DNA of 28,972 nucleotides, taken from Geosiphon pyriformis (taxonomy: Eukaryota; Glomeromycota; Glomeromycetes; Archaeosporales; Geosiphonaceae). The stretch spans positions 811,518-840,489 of the forward strand of contig JAAOMT010000664.1 in NCBI GenBank assembly GCA_016748015.1. The letters run 5' to 3'. This document shows positions 1 through 8,049 of this stretch, one piece after another. Positions within the stretch are counted from its first letter, which is position 1; every line of letters begins with the position of its first letter. The position numbers and the translations under genes were made by a program. Below the pieces are notes generated by a model. That model saw only the letters and a program-made list of their open reading frames with translations, was not told the DNA's origin and did not search any database.

Positions 1-417
1 GATACATTTTCTCAAAGAGAGAAGCTCTTCTTTTATACAACTTGTCATAACACTATTCTATAAACTTGAACTTTGCTATTTTCTACAATTTCGCTGAATT
101 AAAGATACATTTCGGCAAACTACAAGTTATTTCTGTGAACTATTAGATATTTCGGTGAACTATCAATTATTTTGGCGAATTTCTACAAATTTTGGCAAAC
201 TTTTGAATGTTACATAGTTTGGGGTATTGCATGATTGATCATTGCAATTAGGTTATATTTGTGTTGTGTACAATTTGGGTTATTAATTAAATGATAATTT
301 TAGACATTTTTGCTAATATAATAAGTGATAATTTAAAACAATAATATATGCTAATTAATAATAAAAATTATAAGATAATTTCATGCTAAATAATATCTCT
401 AATTTTGTCTGGTAACA
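1..417 (-). repeat. Family G LTR, partial (window edge)
   Basis: This stretch aligns throughout with 27398-27805, the end of a complete LTR near the right edge. Both stretches end in GGTAACA, and the right copy begins with the inverse, TGTTACC. It is therefore the U3 side of a minus-strand LTR cut by the window edge. It holds a TATA box on the minus strand (30-37). Between about 98 and 215 it has five or six diverged TTCGGCAAACT-like units about 20-28 bp apart. The flank at 418 is element coding sequence, not a primer site or purine tract. That suits the outer end of a 5' LTR or a solo LTR. Confidence 0.8.
30..37 (-). promoter_or_regulatory. TATA box of family G LTR
   Basis: Read on the minus strand this is TATAAAAG. 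It is conserved at 27427-27434 in the other family G LTR and lies downstream of the short-repeat array, as expected for a U3 promoter. It has not been tested. Confidence 0.5.
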
Positions 418-600
418 ACAGCAACAATTCAAACTCCACTAATGACAGCAACAATTCAAACTCCACTAATGACAGCAATGATTCAAACTCTGCTGATGAC
501 AACAACAATTCAAACTCCACTATTGACAACAATGATTCAAATTCTGCTAATAACAACAATAATTCAAACTCCGCCAACAACAATTCAAACTCCGCTTCAA
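418..600. repeat. 27-bp coding minisatellite (Asn/Ser-rich)
   Basis: There are six full 27-bp units starting at 418, 445, 472, 499, 526 and 553, then a shortened seventh. Units begin ACAGCAACAATTCAAACTCC or a close variant. Because 27 is a multiple of three, the array keeps the reading frame and encodes Asn/Ser/Asp/Thr-rich repeats. The homologous region in A (about 4990-5140) and B (about 13530-13680) is also Asn/Asp-rich but not so regularly repeated, so this looks like an expansion specific to fragment X. Confidence 0.85.
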
Positions 601-871
601 ACACTGAACAATATATCATGCTTCTAGATCTTACAATGGAGCAGAAATTAACTAAATTCAGTAATAATAATGAGAACATTATGTCTGAACATGCACATAA
701 TACAGATATAAGATTTGAACGTAAATATTCTGGATAGACCATTATAATTAAAAACCCCAGTCACATATAAAATTAGATTTACAAATAGCAATAAAAATTA
801 CAGCAACAACATTGATACAAAAGGGAAATTTAGAAGATTTTGCAAGAGCTCAATATTAAAGGAGAGAATAA
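418..871 (+). pseudogene. pol: Fragment X: gag-pol remnant with internal deletion
   Basis: The Asn/Ser repeats lead into residues matching the segment before the dUTPase in the other copies (EQYIMLLDL, then KFSNNNENIMSEH). A diverged dUTPase motif 1 region follows. A frame change then reaches a stretch matching the next dUTPase strand (KLDLQIAIKI, compare CIDFKIALEI in A). At about 815-825 the sequence jumps to the extreme C-terminus of the polyprotein (DFARAQY and stop, compare NFIRAQY in A) and a purine-rich tract, then meets the LTR at 872. The rest of the dUTPase, RT, RNase H and integrase are therefore missing. This is a non-autonomous remnant whose 3' LTR is probably 872-1764. Confidence 0.75.
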
Positions 872-1764
872 TATTATTTATAGAAAAAAATACAAGAAAA
901 TAGTAGGAAAAACAGATAGGAAAAATAGACCAATAAGAAAATAATATTTAGCATGTGAGCACATTGCTCAGCAATGTGAAGCATTGTCAGAGAATTATAG
1001 CATATTGTTCAACAATGAGCATATTGTCAGAAATTACAGACACATTGCTTAAGAAATCATGGCACATTGTTCATAAATGTGCAGAATCTCGTATAACATA
1101 AATTATGTATATATAGCAGTAGTATTAGAAGCTAAAAAATTAGTCAAGAAGGCTCAAAGTTAAGAAGACTAAAAGTCAGTAGAACTCTTAGAGTCAATTA
1201 GACTCACAGGTTATAATTATTAAATATCCTTTCTTTAAAAGATAGAATACTATAACTTGAAGTGAAATCACTCCCATATTAATGTTATTATTCACTACTT
1301 AACTTGCTGGCACAATAGCTTTTGATCATGGTTATTAACAGAACACTTATTTCTTATTTTATTTTCTTTATTTTTTTATTTTCTTTTATTTTTCTTTATT
1401 TTATTTTTTTTTGTTGTTTACTAATTGATTAAAAGGATTAAGTGCTGAGTTATTGATGTCAAGGATAGCCTAGTAAAAGACTCAGAAATAAGAGTAGAAT
1501 TATATATATTAACAGATAGCTTACCAGAAAAGCACAACTGTCAGAATAAATTTGGCCACCAAGCTGAAAAAGAAATTGGACATAATTGCAACTCCAAGAA
1601 AACTACTATCATCACCATTGAATCTCTGTTCATTATACAAAAGACTCAACCAAAACCTTCAGATACAAACAACTTTCAAATATTACCAACATTGTGAATA
1701 GCTTCTGAGCACCAAGTTATGGGTTTGTTATTTGCTTTGAGACCCCAAATAATTATCTGTAATA
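872..1764 (+). repeat. Type 1 LTR (X 3' LTR and/or A 5' LTR)
   Basis: The start (TATTATTTATAG) is a decayed TGTTACTCATAG, placed just after a purine-rich tract. The end is GTAATA, where others have GTAACA. The U3 part (about 945-1085) carries near-palindromic units such as CACATTGCTCAGCAATGTG. A TATA box is at 1108-1115 and a conserved stem-loop with a TGATCA loop at about 1313-1337. On its left is the 3' end of fragment X. On its right is gag sequence without a primer site, because roughly 600 bp present in C after its LTR are missing here. It is strongly diverged from the other type 1 LTRs. Confidence 0.85.
1108..1115 (+). promoter_or_regulatory. TATA box of type 1 LTR
   Basis: TATATATA directly downstream of the palindrome array. 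The same element occurs at the matching place in all other type 1 and type 2 LTRs of the window. Confidence 0.5.
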
Positions 1765-3010
1765 ATAAATATTTTGAAGGATTTAAATCATGATCACTAA
1801 CACTATCAGGATATTGATTACCACCACCTCAACCCAATTTTGGAATTTCTGACCCATAAGAAATAACTGAATCAGAAAAAGAAGAAGAAGAGAATCAGGA
1901 ATTTACTTACCAAAACCCGATACCAAAAAACCCAGAAATTAAAACCCCAAATGTTCAAACTTTACAAAATCCAAATTTAGAAAATCTGGAAGTTGAAACT
2001 CCGAATAGTCAAACACCACAAAATTAGAATAATCCAAACTCTGAATTAATTAATTAACCGAACTTACCTCCAGCAATTGTCATCAATTAGCAACCAATTG
2101 TACTGATTAATCAGTCACTATAACAATTGCATTAGCAAATTTAGCAACTGCAAGTATCACTTCAGCAGCAGCCACTTCAACAGCCACAACAACAACCCAA
2201 CTTAGATCTAATGGCTTACTTACCAATCATGAAACTTGAGAAATTTACTGACAAAGAGGACAACACTCAAGTATGGCTCAATGATGTAGAAAAAGCCATT
2301 GCAACTAATAGATGAAATGACACCAGAGCCATGCAAGCCATTCCATATTTTTTCCAAGATACTGCTAACTCATAGTACCAAAGCTTAATCAACAAATCTC
2401 AAGATTTCAATGTGTTTAAAACAAAATTTTTAAGATATTTCAGTAATAACAACAGTATTAACCAGCTAGCAAATACATTTATCACTATCAAGCAAGAAAA
2501 CACTGAAGCAGTTACTACTTACTTGGGACACTTCCATAGAAATCTGTGCCAAATACAGGCAATTCAAGCTGATTATTTTACAGCACCACAGATTTTGAAT
2601 CAATTTATTAGAGGCTTGTGCAGTAGCATCCTTTAATACATATGTCTATTACACCCAGCAGACCTCCAAGCTACAGTCAACAATGTCAGAGATTTTGAAG
2701 CTGCTGAACTTGAAGCAAACCATGTTCAAGCTGTCAATTTAGTAATAAATGGATCATCTGAATTGGATTCTAAATTAAAACAATTCAGTGATTCAATTAA
2801 TCAGAAACTAGAAGGGTACTTAGTTAACAATAATCAAACCATATATCAACTGCCACAATGTTATGACAATCCCAGAACTATCAAGCAACAACAAAATCAG
2901 TCATATTTCATGACAACATGATTATCATGGCAACAAAAGATGCATATTTGCCACAATTGTGGTAAACAAGAGCACATCAGAATTAACTGTTATGATAAAA
3001 CTAATAATTA
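1765..3010 (+). pseudogene. gag: Gag of element A (capsid-like region and CCHC knuckle)
   Basis: The N-terminal roughly 200 residues seen in C are missing. A Pro/Gln-rich part with Gln runs (about 2100-2200) is followed by a retrotransposon-gag-like helical domain. That domain runs from WLNDVEKAI (about 2274) through YLGHFHRNLCQIQAIQA and QFIRGLCSSIL to about 2636. A CCHC zinc knuckle, C-X2-C-X4-H-X4-C (CHNCGK.EH....C), lies at 2949-2990. The frame is continuous with the downstream protease and RT. Stops include TGA near 2315 and TAG at 2373-2375, where other copies have TGG. A TAA near 2634 falls where B has CAA. It would form the virus-like particle core and bind element RNA. No start codon survives. 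Confidence 0.85.
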
Positions 3011-3470
3011 ATGATTGAAAAATCAATATTGAAATCCCAATTGCCAATTTCAAACTCCAAACTATTACTCAAATCAAGATCAATATTAACTCACTTATCT
3101 GCCATTGACGCAGCAGCCAATTTATCAACCACCAATATATCAAACTCCAATTTATTAGCTATAACCACAAGTAATATATTAACCACCACAGCCACAAATA
3201 ATTTATCAAACACCCACAGTTTAAACACCACCATCAAACTCAGCTCAAATGACATCAGACAACCCAAGATTCAGAATCACTTAAAACTGGAGATCAGTAA
3301 TGGTTGTTCACCAACTGATCTCCAGCTCCTCACACCAATTAACAAGATCACAGTCGCAGAATTTGGGAACTGGGCCCACCCAAAATCTGAATTCTCAACA
3401 CTATTTAAGTCTCCTAATTACTCCAGAAGATGCCCAATTCCACAACCTGGGATCCAATCAACAATCTATA
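3011..3470 (+). pseudogene. Gag-protease linker with PIYQ repeats (element A)
   Basis: In the main gag-pol frame this region encodes repeats of the form PIYQP/PIYQT rich in Pro, Ile, Tyr and Gln. At 3129-3140 it contains PPIY, which fits the PPxY pattern. The same type of linker occurs in B and C. Tandem CAACCACCA-like codons make it a mildly repetitive stretch. Four or more stops interrupt it. No catalytic residues are visible, and I do not assign a function. A flexible spacer or a WW-domain ligand are both possible. Confidence 0.6.
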
Positions 3471-3960
3471 CTTACCAACAACATTTCACCAGCAACTGTC
3501 ATAGAAGATGAGTCACTTGCCACTATATTTTCCTTCAAAATTAACGAACTCTTCAAAGTCCCATTGTTCAGTAAAGCCGCCTTCAAAGAAAAGCCTATAA
3601 CTGTGATATATACTAATGCCAAAGTTGATGATCAGTTCATCAAACTGATTCTAGATAATGGATCAGCTGGCAGCATCATTACTAAGCAATTTATGGATCA
3701 ATTAAGTTGCCGAGTTGATCACACTGCTAGTGCCAAAATTATTACAGCTAATAGAGCAATTAAAACTCCTATTGGGAAAATAGACAACTTTTCTATTGAA
3801 GTCAATGCCATCATAGTACCAATCAGAGTATTAGTTATGGAGGCCACCCAATACTAAGCACTTGTCAGTAATGATTGGTTGTCTAAAACTAATGCAATTC
3901 TCAACTAAATGACTCAAGAATTAATACTCAGCCAGAATGGACAACACACACGTATACCAG
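3471..3960 (+). pseudogene. pol: Aspartic protease of element A
   Basis: This is a retropepsin-like domain in the gag-pol frame. The active-site region reads LILDNGSAGSIIT near 3646-3690. The family motif is D-[ST]-G, so the central residue is Asn here. It is followed by ..QFMDQL and a second half with KTPIGKIDNFSIEV. A stop (3855-3857, after ATQY) precedes the conserved [VS].NDWL motif. In an intact element it would cleave the polyprotein. The C and B copies carry different changes in the same triad (NSG and NSR), so no copy here keeps the standard active site. Confidence 0.85.
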
Positions 3961-4990
3961 CCATGTGTGACCACTTCAAGCCTATCACCAAGCCAGCAGT
4001 GCCACTAATCAAGTTCGAGGAAGAAAAAAAAAAACCTATCTGAGAAGCTTATCAAGTTTTTTGGACTGACAATAATCACAATAAGCTGTCACCAATACTA
4101 TTCTGGAACAATAAAGAAAAGAGAAAGCAGAAAAAAGAACTTACTTGGAATATTGACCAAACATGAAGAGCTGACAATGACAATACCGAACCAATTTTAA
4201 TTTGGGAATAGAAGAAAAATACAAAAGAAAAAGAAAAGGGGAAGAAAAAAGAACCAATATCAACCAATACCACTACTTATACCCCATACACATATACTCC
4301 ACTACAACTATCTAACTATTGCTGTCCAAAACTGGTATGCATTAATTGTGGCAAGAAATTGTCATTAATAAGTACATGTTATGGCAATAATAAGAAATAT
4401 CAGATGACAACTAAGTTCTATTGCCATCCATATCTCGTTGAATGCTTTGGAAGACCAAAACAAGTTGAAAAATAGGATAATAAGCCATGCTTGGCTTGTG
4501 AAAAAACTTTTCTTGATGAAGGAATATGGAATGACATTCTTGAGAGAAGAGAAACATGTGATGAATTGTGTCAATACACAATTCTTATAAGTGACTGGAT
4601 AAGAAAAAAAACATTCATAGATGCTGTCTGAAGATGAACAGTCAAATGCTTGGATGGATGTCCACATGATGATAACAAAATTTGGCAAATGGCTCTTGCC
4701 AAAATCAAAAAAACATTACCAGAAGAAATAAGGAGAATCAAAAATAACTCACCAGAACCTATAGAACTTAACTAGGACCCAGAACCAGTCATAAATCTCC
4801 TGAATCCAGAGCAATTTCATAAATACTACCAAAAATTAGCACTCACAAGAGAAGAACAAGAGCAATGTTTAGAGTAGTTAAACACCTGACTGTGTCAATA
4901 CTGCCAATATTATAATGAATGTAATCTCATTTACAATCTGCCATCATGTATAATCTACACAATCTCAGAAGAAGAAGAACCATTCAGCAA
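3961..4990 (+). pseudogene. Cys-rich modules between protease and dUTPase (element A)
   Basis: A charged linker (EEEKKKP, then EAYQVFW) with Lys/Glu runs is followed by module 1. Module 1 (about 4338-4600) starts with CINC and GKKLSL, then CYG, FYCH, and CLAC at 4488-4499; B has one TGA there and C keeps CLTC. It ends with CDELCQYTILISDW. A helical Glu/Lys-rich segment (PEEIRRIKNN, then LLNPEQFHKYYQ) leads to module 2 (about 4887-4930). Module 2 reads LCQYC...NEC and lacks the middle Cys seen in B and C. The regular CxxC pairs suggest zinc binding. I do not recognise the family. All of it lies in the gag-pol frame, broken by several stops at positions where other copies have Trp or Gln. Confidence 0.7.
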
Positions 4991-5610
4991 CTGTGCATTG
5001 GAATCAGAATCAAATTTCAATTCCAATTTAAACTCCAACAATGACAATAATGAAAACAACAGTTTTAGCTCAGTCTAATATGGCTGCAATGACAATGATC
5101 TCAACTCAGATTCAAACTTTAATTCAAACTTTGAACAATATATTGTGCTTCCTGACATCAACAAGGAGCAGGAACTAAAATAATTCAGTGATAATAATGA
5201 AAGTATTATGCCAGAATGTGTGCACAATATTAATGCAGGATTTGATCTAAGATATCCTGGAAAAAAAGCCATCAAATTAGAACCAAATTTGTGCACATGT
5301 ATTGATTTCAAAATAGCACTGGAAATTCCAATAACAACCATGGTTCAATTAGCATATAGAAGTAGTTTAGTGAAAAGAAGAATCAACATTAGAGAAAAAA
5401 TAATTGATACAGAATATGTAGGAAATATTATTGCTATACTACAAAACAACTTAGAAAAGACCTATATTATAGAGCCAAATGAAAAGATAGCACAGGCAAT
5501 ATTCCTGCCTCTGGTGAAAATAGCTCAGTTAGTTTCAATGTAAAATAGGGAAGAGTTAGAGATTACTGCAAAAAAAATACAGGGATTTGGATCAACAGGT
5601 AGAATAGAAA
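4991..5610 (+). pseudogene. pol: Asn-rich spacer and dUTPase-like domain (element A)
   Basis: An Asn/Ser/Asp-rich spacer (to about 5140) precedes a domain with the five dUTPase motifs in order. Motif 1 is AGFDL (5235-5249). Motif 2 is RSSLV (5358-5372). Motif 3 is IIDTEYVGNI (about 5398-5430), keeping the catalytic Asp and the uracil-facing Tyr. Motif 4 is EKIAQAIFLPL (about 5481-5513). Motif 5 is GFGSTGR (5583-5603). A TAA at 5541-5543 separates motifs 4 and 5. The expected reaction is dUTP to dUMP plus pyrophosphate, which would limit uracil in element cDNA. The reading frame is shared with protease and RT, so it is a pol domain, not a captured neighbouring gene. Confidence 0.85.
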
Positions 5611-6062
5611 TATCAGTTAATATGGCAGAGGAAGAAATTGTTAACAAAGAAAAAATTATCTCAATCTGTCAATCAATTTCCATTCCACCATATGACCAGT
5701 ACATGCACACTATAGATAGAAAAGTAAAAGATCAAGTGCAGATTTTTGAAGCTGAACCAATCATTAGTGAATTAGGAAAAATTGGATTAATTAATTTTTA
5801 CATACCAGCCAAGAACCATAATCACATTAAAATTCTCATCTACAACAACACAGGAAATATTGTAGAAATACCAGAAAGAACCATTATAGGATATCTAAGC
5901 ACAGAAGTAGAAGACCAACCACCAAACTCTATTCCAGATTTTTTACAGCTTTGTAGATATGTTGACATAACATCACAAATAATTTATGGACAAAGTAAAT
6001 ATTATTTGCTCCAACCAGAACAATTGAAACAAATAAACATGGAAAACTTAGATCTACTTTAA
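5611..6062 (+). pseudogene. pol: Pol spacer between dUTPase and RT (element A)
   Basis: An open stretch of 146 codons lies in the gag-pol frame (5622-6062). It includes IPPYDQYMHTI and, near its end, HIKILIYNNT, then IPERTIIGYLSTEVE. The latter resembles the segment often found just before RT in Ty3/gypsy pol. It aligns with B along its length. The terminating TAA just before the RT is also a stop in B. No catalytic residues are recognised. Confidence 0.65.
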
Positions 6063-6830
6063 CAGATGCAACTCAAAATATTACTTAACAACTTCAATGA
6101 CATCTTTGCCAGCAAAAACGAATTTGGCAGAACTAATATTATTTAGCATCAGATTAAAACTGAAGATGCAATGCTAATTAAACAAAGAGCATACAGAGTA
6201 CTACCAGCCAGCCATGAAATTATTCGTCAAGAAATCAATTAGATGCTTGACAACAGGCTAATTTAGCCATTAATGAGCCCATAATCATTACCAGTAGTAC
6301 TTGTCCATAAAAAGAATAAAAAGATCCACTTTTATGTGGATTATAGAAAACTTAATAGAGTTACTCATGGAAACAGCTATCCAACTCCATGGATACAGGA
6401 GCTATTTAATGCTTTTGAAGGGAATAAATGATTCTTAACATTGGATCTAGACAGTGGATACTGGCAAGTAGCCATAAGTTTAGCAGATAAAAAGAAAACA
6501 GCATTCACCACAAGAGAAGAAAATTTCAAATTTGAAGTTATGCTATTTGGTTTAATGAATGCACCAGTCACCTTCCAATGGCTGATAGAAATTATTTATA
6601 CTGGTTTACTATAGAAATCTGTAGTTGTATACTTGAATGACACCAATGTATTTTCAAAAACATTTGATAACTATCTCTATTATCTACAGCAAATGTTCAA
6701 AAGATTAAGAAGAGCAGAACTAAAGCTAAATGCTACCAAATACTTTTTTAGCAAAACAGAACTGAAATTCTTGGGACATGTCATGAGCAAAGATGACATT
6801 AAAACAGATCCAGAAAAATAAAAATAGTCA
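6063..6830 (+). pseudogene. pol: Reverse transcriptase of element A
   Basis: This is a Ty3/gypsy RT in the gag-pol frame. The first block is FNDIFASKNEFG. Next come KQRAYRVLPASHEII, VDYRKLNRVT (about 6339) and LTLDLDSGYWQVA with its metal-binding Asp. The segment MLFGLMNAPVTFQ (about 6539) follows. The YxDD box reads VYLND (about 6625-6645), so the first Asp of the pair is Asn. Next is KLNATKYFF..TELKFLGHVMSKD. Stops at 6429-6431 (TGA) and near 6612 (TAG) replace Trp codons. A one-base loss near 6822 shifts the frame into the RNase H part. It is inactive. Confidence 0.95.
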
Positions 6831-7407
6831 AAAGCTTTCCAGTACTAATCAACTTAACTAAATTGAAATCATTCTTGGAATTCACAGAGTATTATCACTG
6901 CTTCATTAAAGACTTTTTTAAAATAGCTCAGCCACTCAACCATTTCCAAACCAAGAATGTGAAATATGAATGGACAGAAACTCAGCAAGAAGCTTTTGAC
7001 ATTTTAAGAAAAAAGCTTATTCAAGCTTCAGTATTGATCTATCCAGATCATAGTAAACCATTTATCATTACCATCAATGCATCAGGTCAAGCATTGGGAG
7101 CAGTACTATCACAGAAAGAACTGGATAGAAGAAAACATCCAGTGGCATATGCCAGCCAAGGTTTAACTCCAGCTGAGAAGAATTATGGAACATTAGCATT
7201 GGAACACTTAGCAATCTATTAAGCAGTTATGAAATAGAAAAAATACTTAAGTCAGAAATTTGAAGTATACACTGATTACAAGGGATTGACTTCAATCCAA
7301 AAACAAGAATTTGGAGATGACTGACATATAAGATAGAAAATAGCACTATTACCATTCAATTATACAGTACATTATAAAAAGAGAAAAGACAATGGAAATA
7401 CTAATGG
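6831..7407 (+). pseudogene. pol: RT connection and RNase H of element A (5' part of split)
   Basis: The connection segment FLEFTEYYHCFIKDF is followed by the RNase H start FIITINASGQALGAVLSQK, where B has the usual TDAS (Asp changed to Asn here). Next is VAYASQGLTPAEKNYG....LEHLAIY. TAA at 7220-7222 and TAG at 7235-7237 fall where Trp is expected (AIYWAV.KWKKYL pattern). The second acidic block VYTDYK remains. The frame is one base off from the upstream RT. At 7407 it is cut by element B; the sequence resumes at 18401. Confidence 0.9.
7404..7407. repeat. Target site duplication of element B, left copy
   Basis: ATGG immediately left of B's outer LTR end (TGTTAC at 7408) is repeated immediately right of its other end (18397-18400, after GTAACA). 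Removing B and one copy rebuilds the A coding sequence in frame. Confidence 0.85.
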
Positions 7408-7863
7408 TGTTACAGATGAATATTTGGGGTCTCAAATCAAATAACAAACCTGTAACTTGGTGCTCAGTGACTAATCTGGTGGATGGTGTTGGTAATGTTA
7501 GTACAATGTTATTATCCAACAGTATAGTTTATCTGAAGGTTTAGTTGTTAAGTTCTTTGTATAATAGACAGAGATTCAATTGTTGTCTTTTTAGTAGCCT
7601 CCTGGAATCACAATTCCATTGTTACTCATAGAAATATAGGGAATATATATTAGCATAGTTATTAACCAATCAGAAATAGACATAGTAAAATGTGGAATTC
7701 CAGGATTCCTCTCAGGAATTGGAGAATTCCAGGAATTACAGGATTCTCACAAGGAATCACAGAATTTCAGAATTCCAGAATTCCTCTCAAAGGAATTGCA
7801 AGATTCTAGGAATCCCAGGATTTCTGTTGTGAAGAATTGAGGAATTGAGGAATCTCAATTATG

Positions 7864-7871
7864 TATATATA
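7864..7871 (+). promoter_or_regulatory. TATA box of type 2 solo LTR
   Basis: TATATATA just after the GAATTCC-rich array, at the position conserved in all related LTRs. A hairpin that would lie near the transcript's 5' end follows at 7908-7926. Confidence 0.5.
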
Positions 7872-7907
7872 GCAATAGGATTAGAAGCTAAAAAAACAAA
7901 CCATCAA

Positions 7908-7926
7908 GTTTAGATTTCATCTAGAC
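7908..7926 (+). other. Conserved 5'-end RNA hairpin in LTR
   Basis: GTTTAGAT-TTC-ATCTAGAC can form an eight-pair stem with a three-base loop, counting one G-U pair. Matching hairpins lie at 8812-8830 and 18080-18098 (B, minus) and about 22538-22556 (C), with base changes that mostly keep pairing. It starts about 37 bases after the TATA box, so it would be near the transcript start. Confidence 0.5.
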
Positions 7927-8024
7927 AACCTTCCAAACACAATAAATAACTATTTGGTATCTCAAACCTAATTCCACTATCAACACTCCATGTTGATAAT
8001 AATTGATACTTAAATACACTGGAA

Positions 8025-8049
8025 CAATAGCTCTTGATCATGGCTATTG
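8025..8049 (+). other. Conserved LTR stem-loop with TGATCA loop
   Basis: CAATAGC pairs with GCTATTG around an 11-base loop that contains the self-complementary TGATCA (8035-8040). Equivalent stem-loops occur at about 1313-1337, 8680-8704 (minus), 17948-17972 (minus), 20900-20924 and 22660-22684. The loop palindrome is kept in the first four of these six sites and altered in the last two. This shape resembles retroviral dimer-initiation hairpins; that role is only inferred. Confidence 0.5.

Noticed and set aside
2200-7237. A reassigned genetic code (stops read as Gln or Trp)
   Set aside because: TAA, TAG and TGA all occur at both Gln and Trp sites, and sister copies have normal CAA/CAG/TGG there. 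Decay explains it better.
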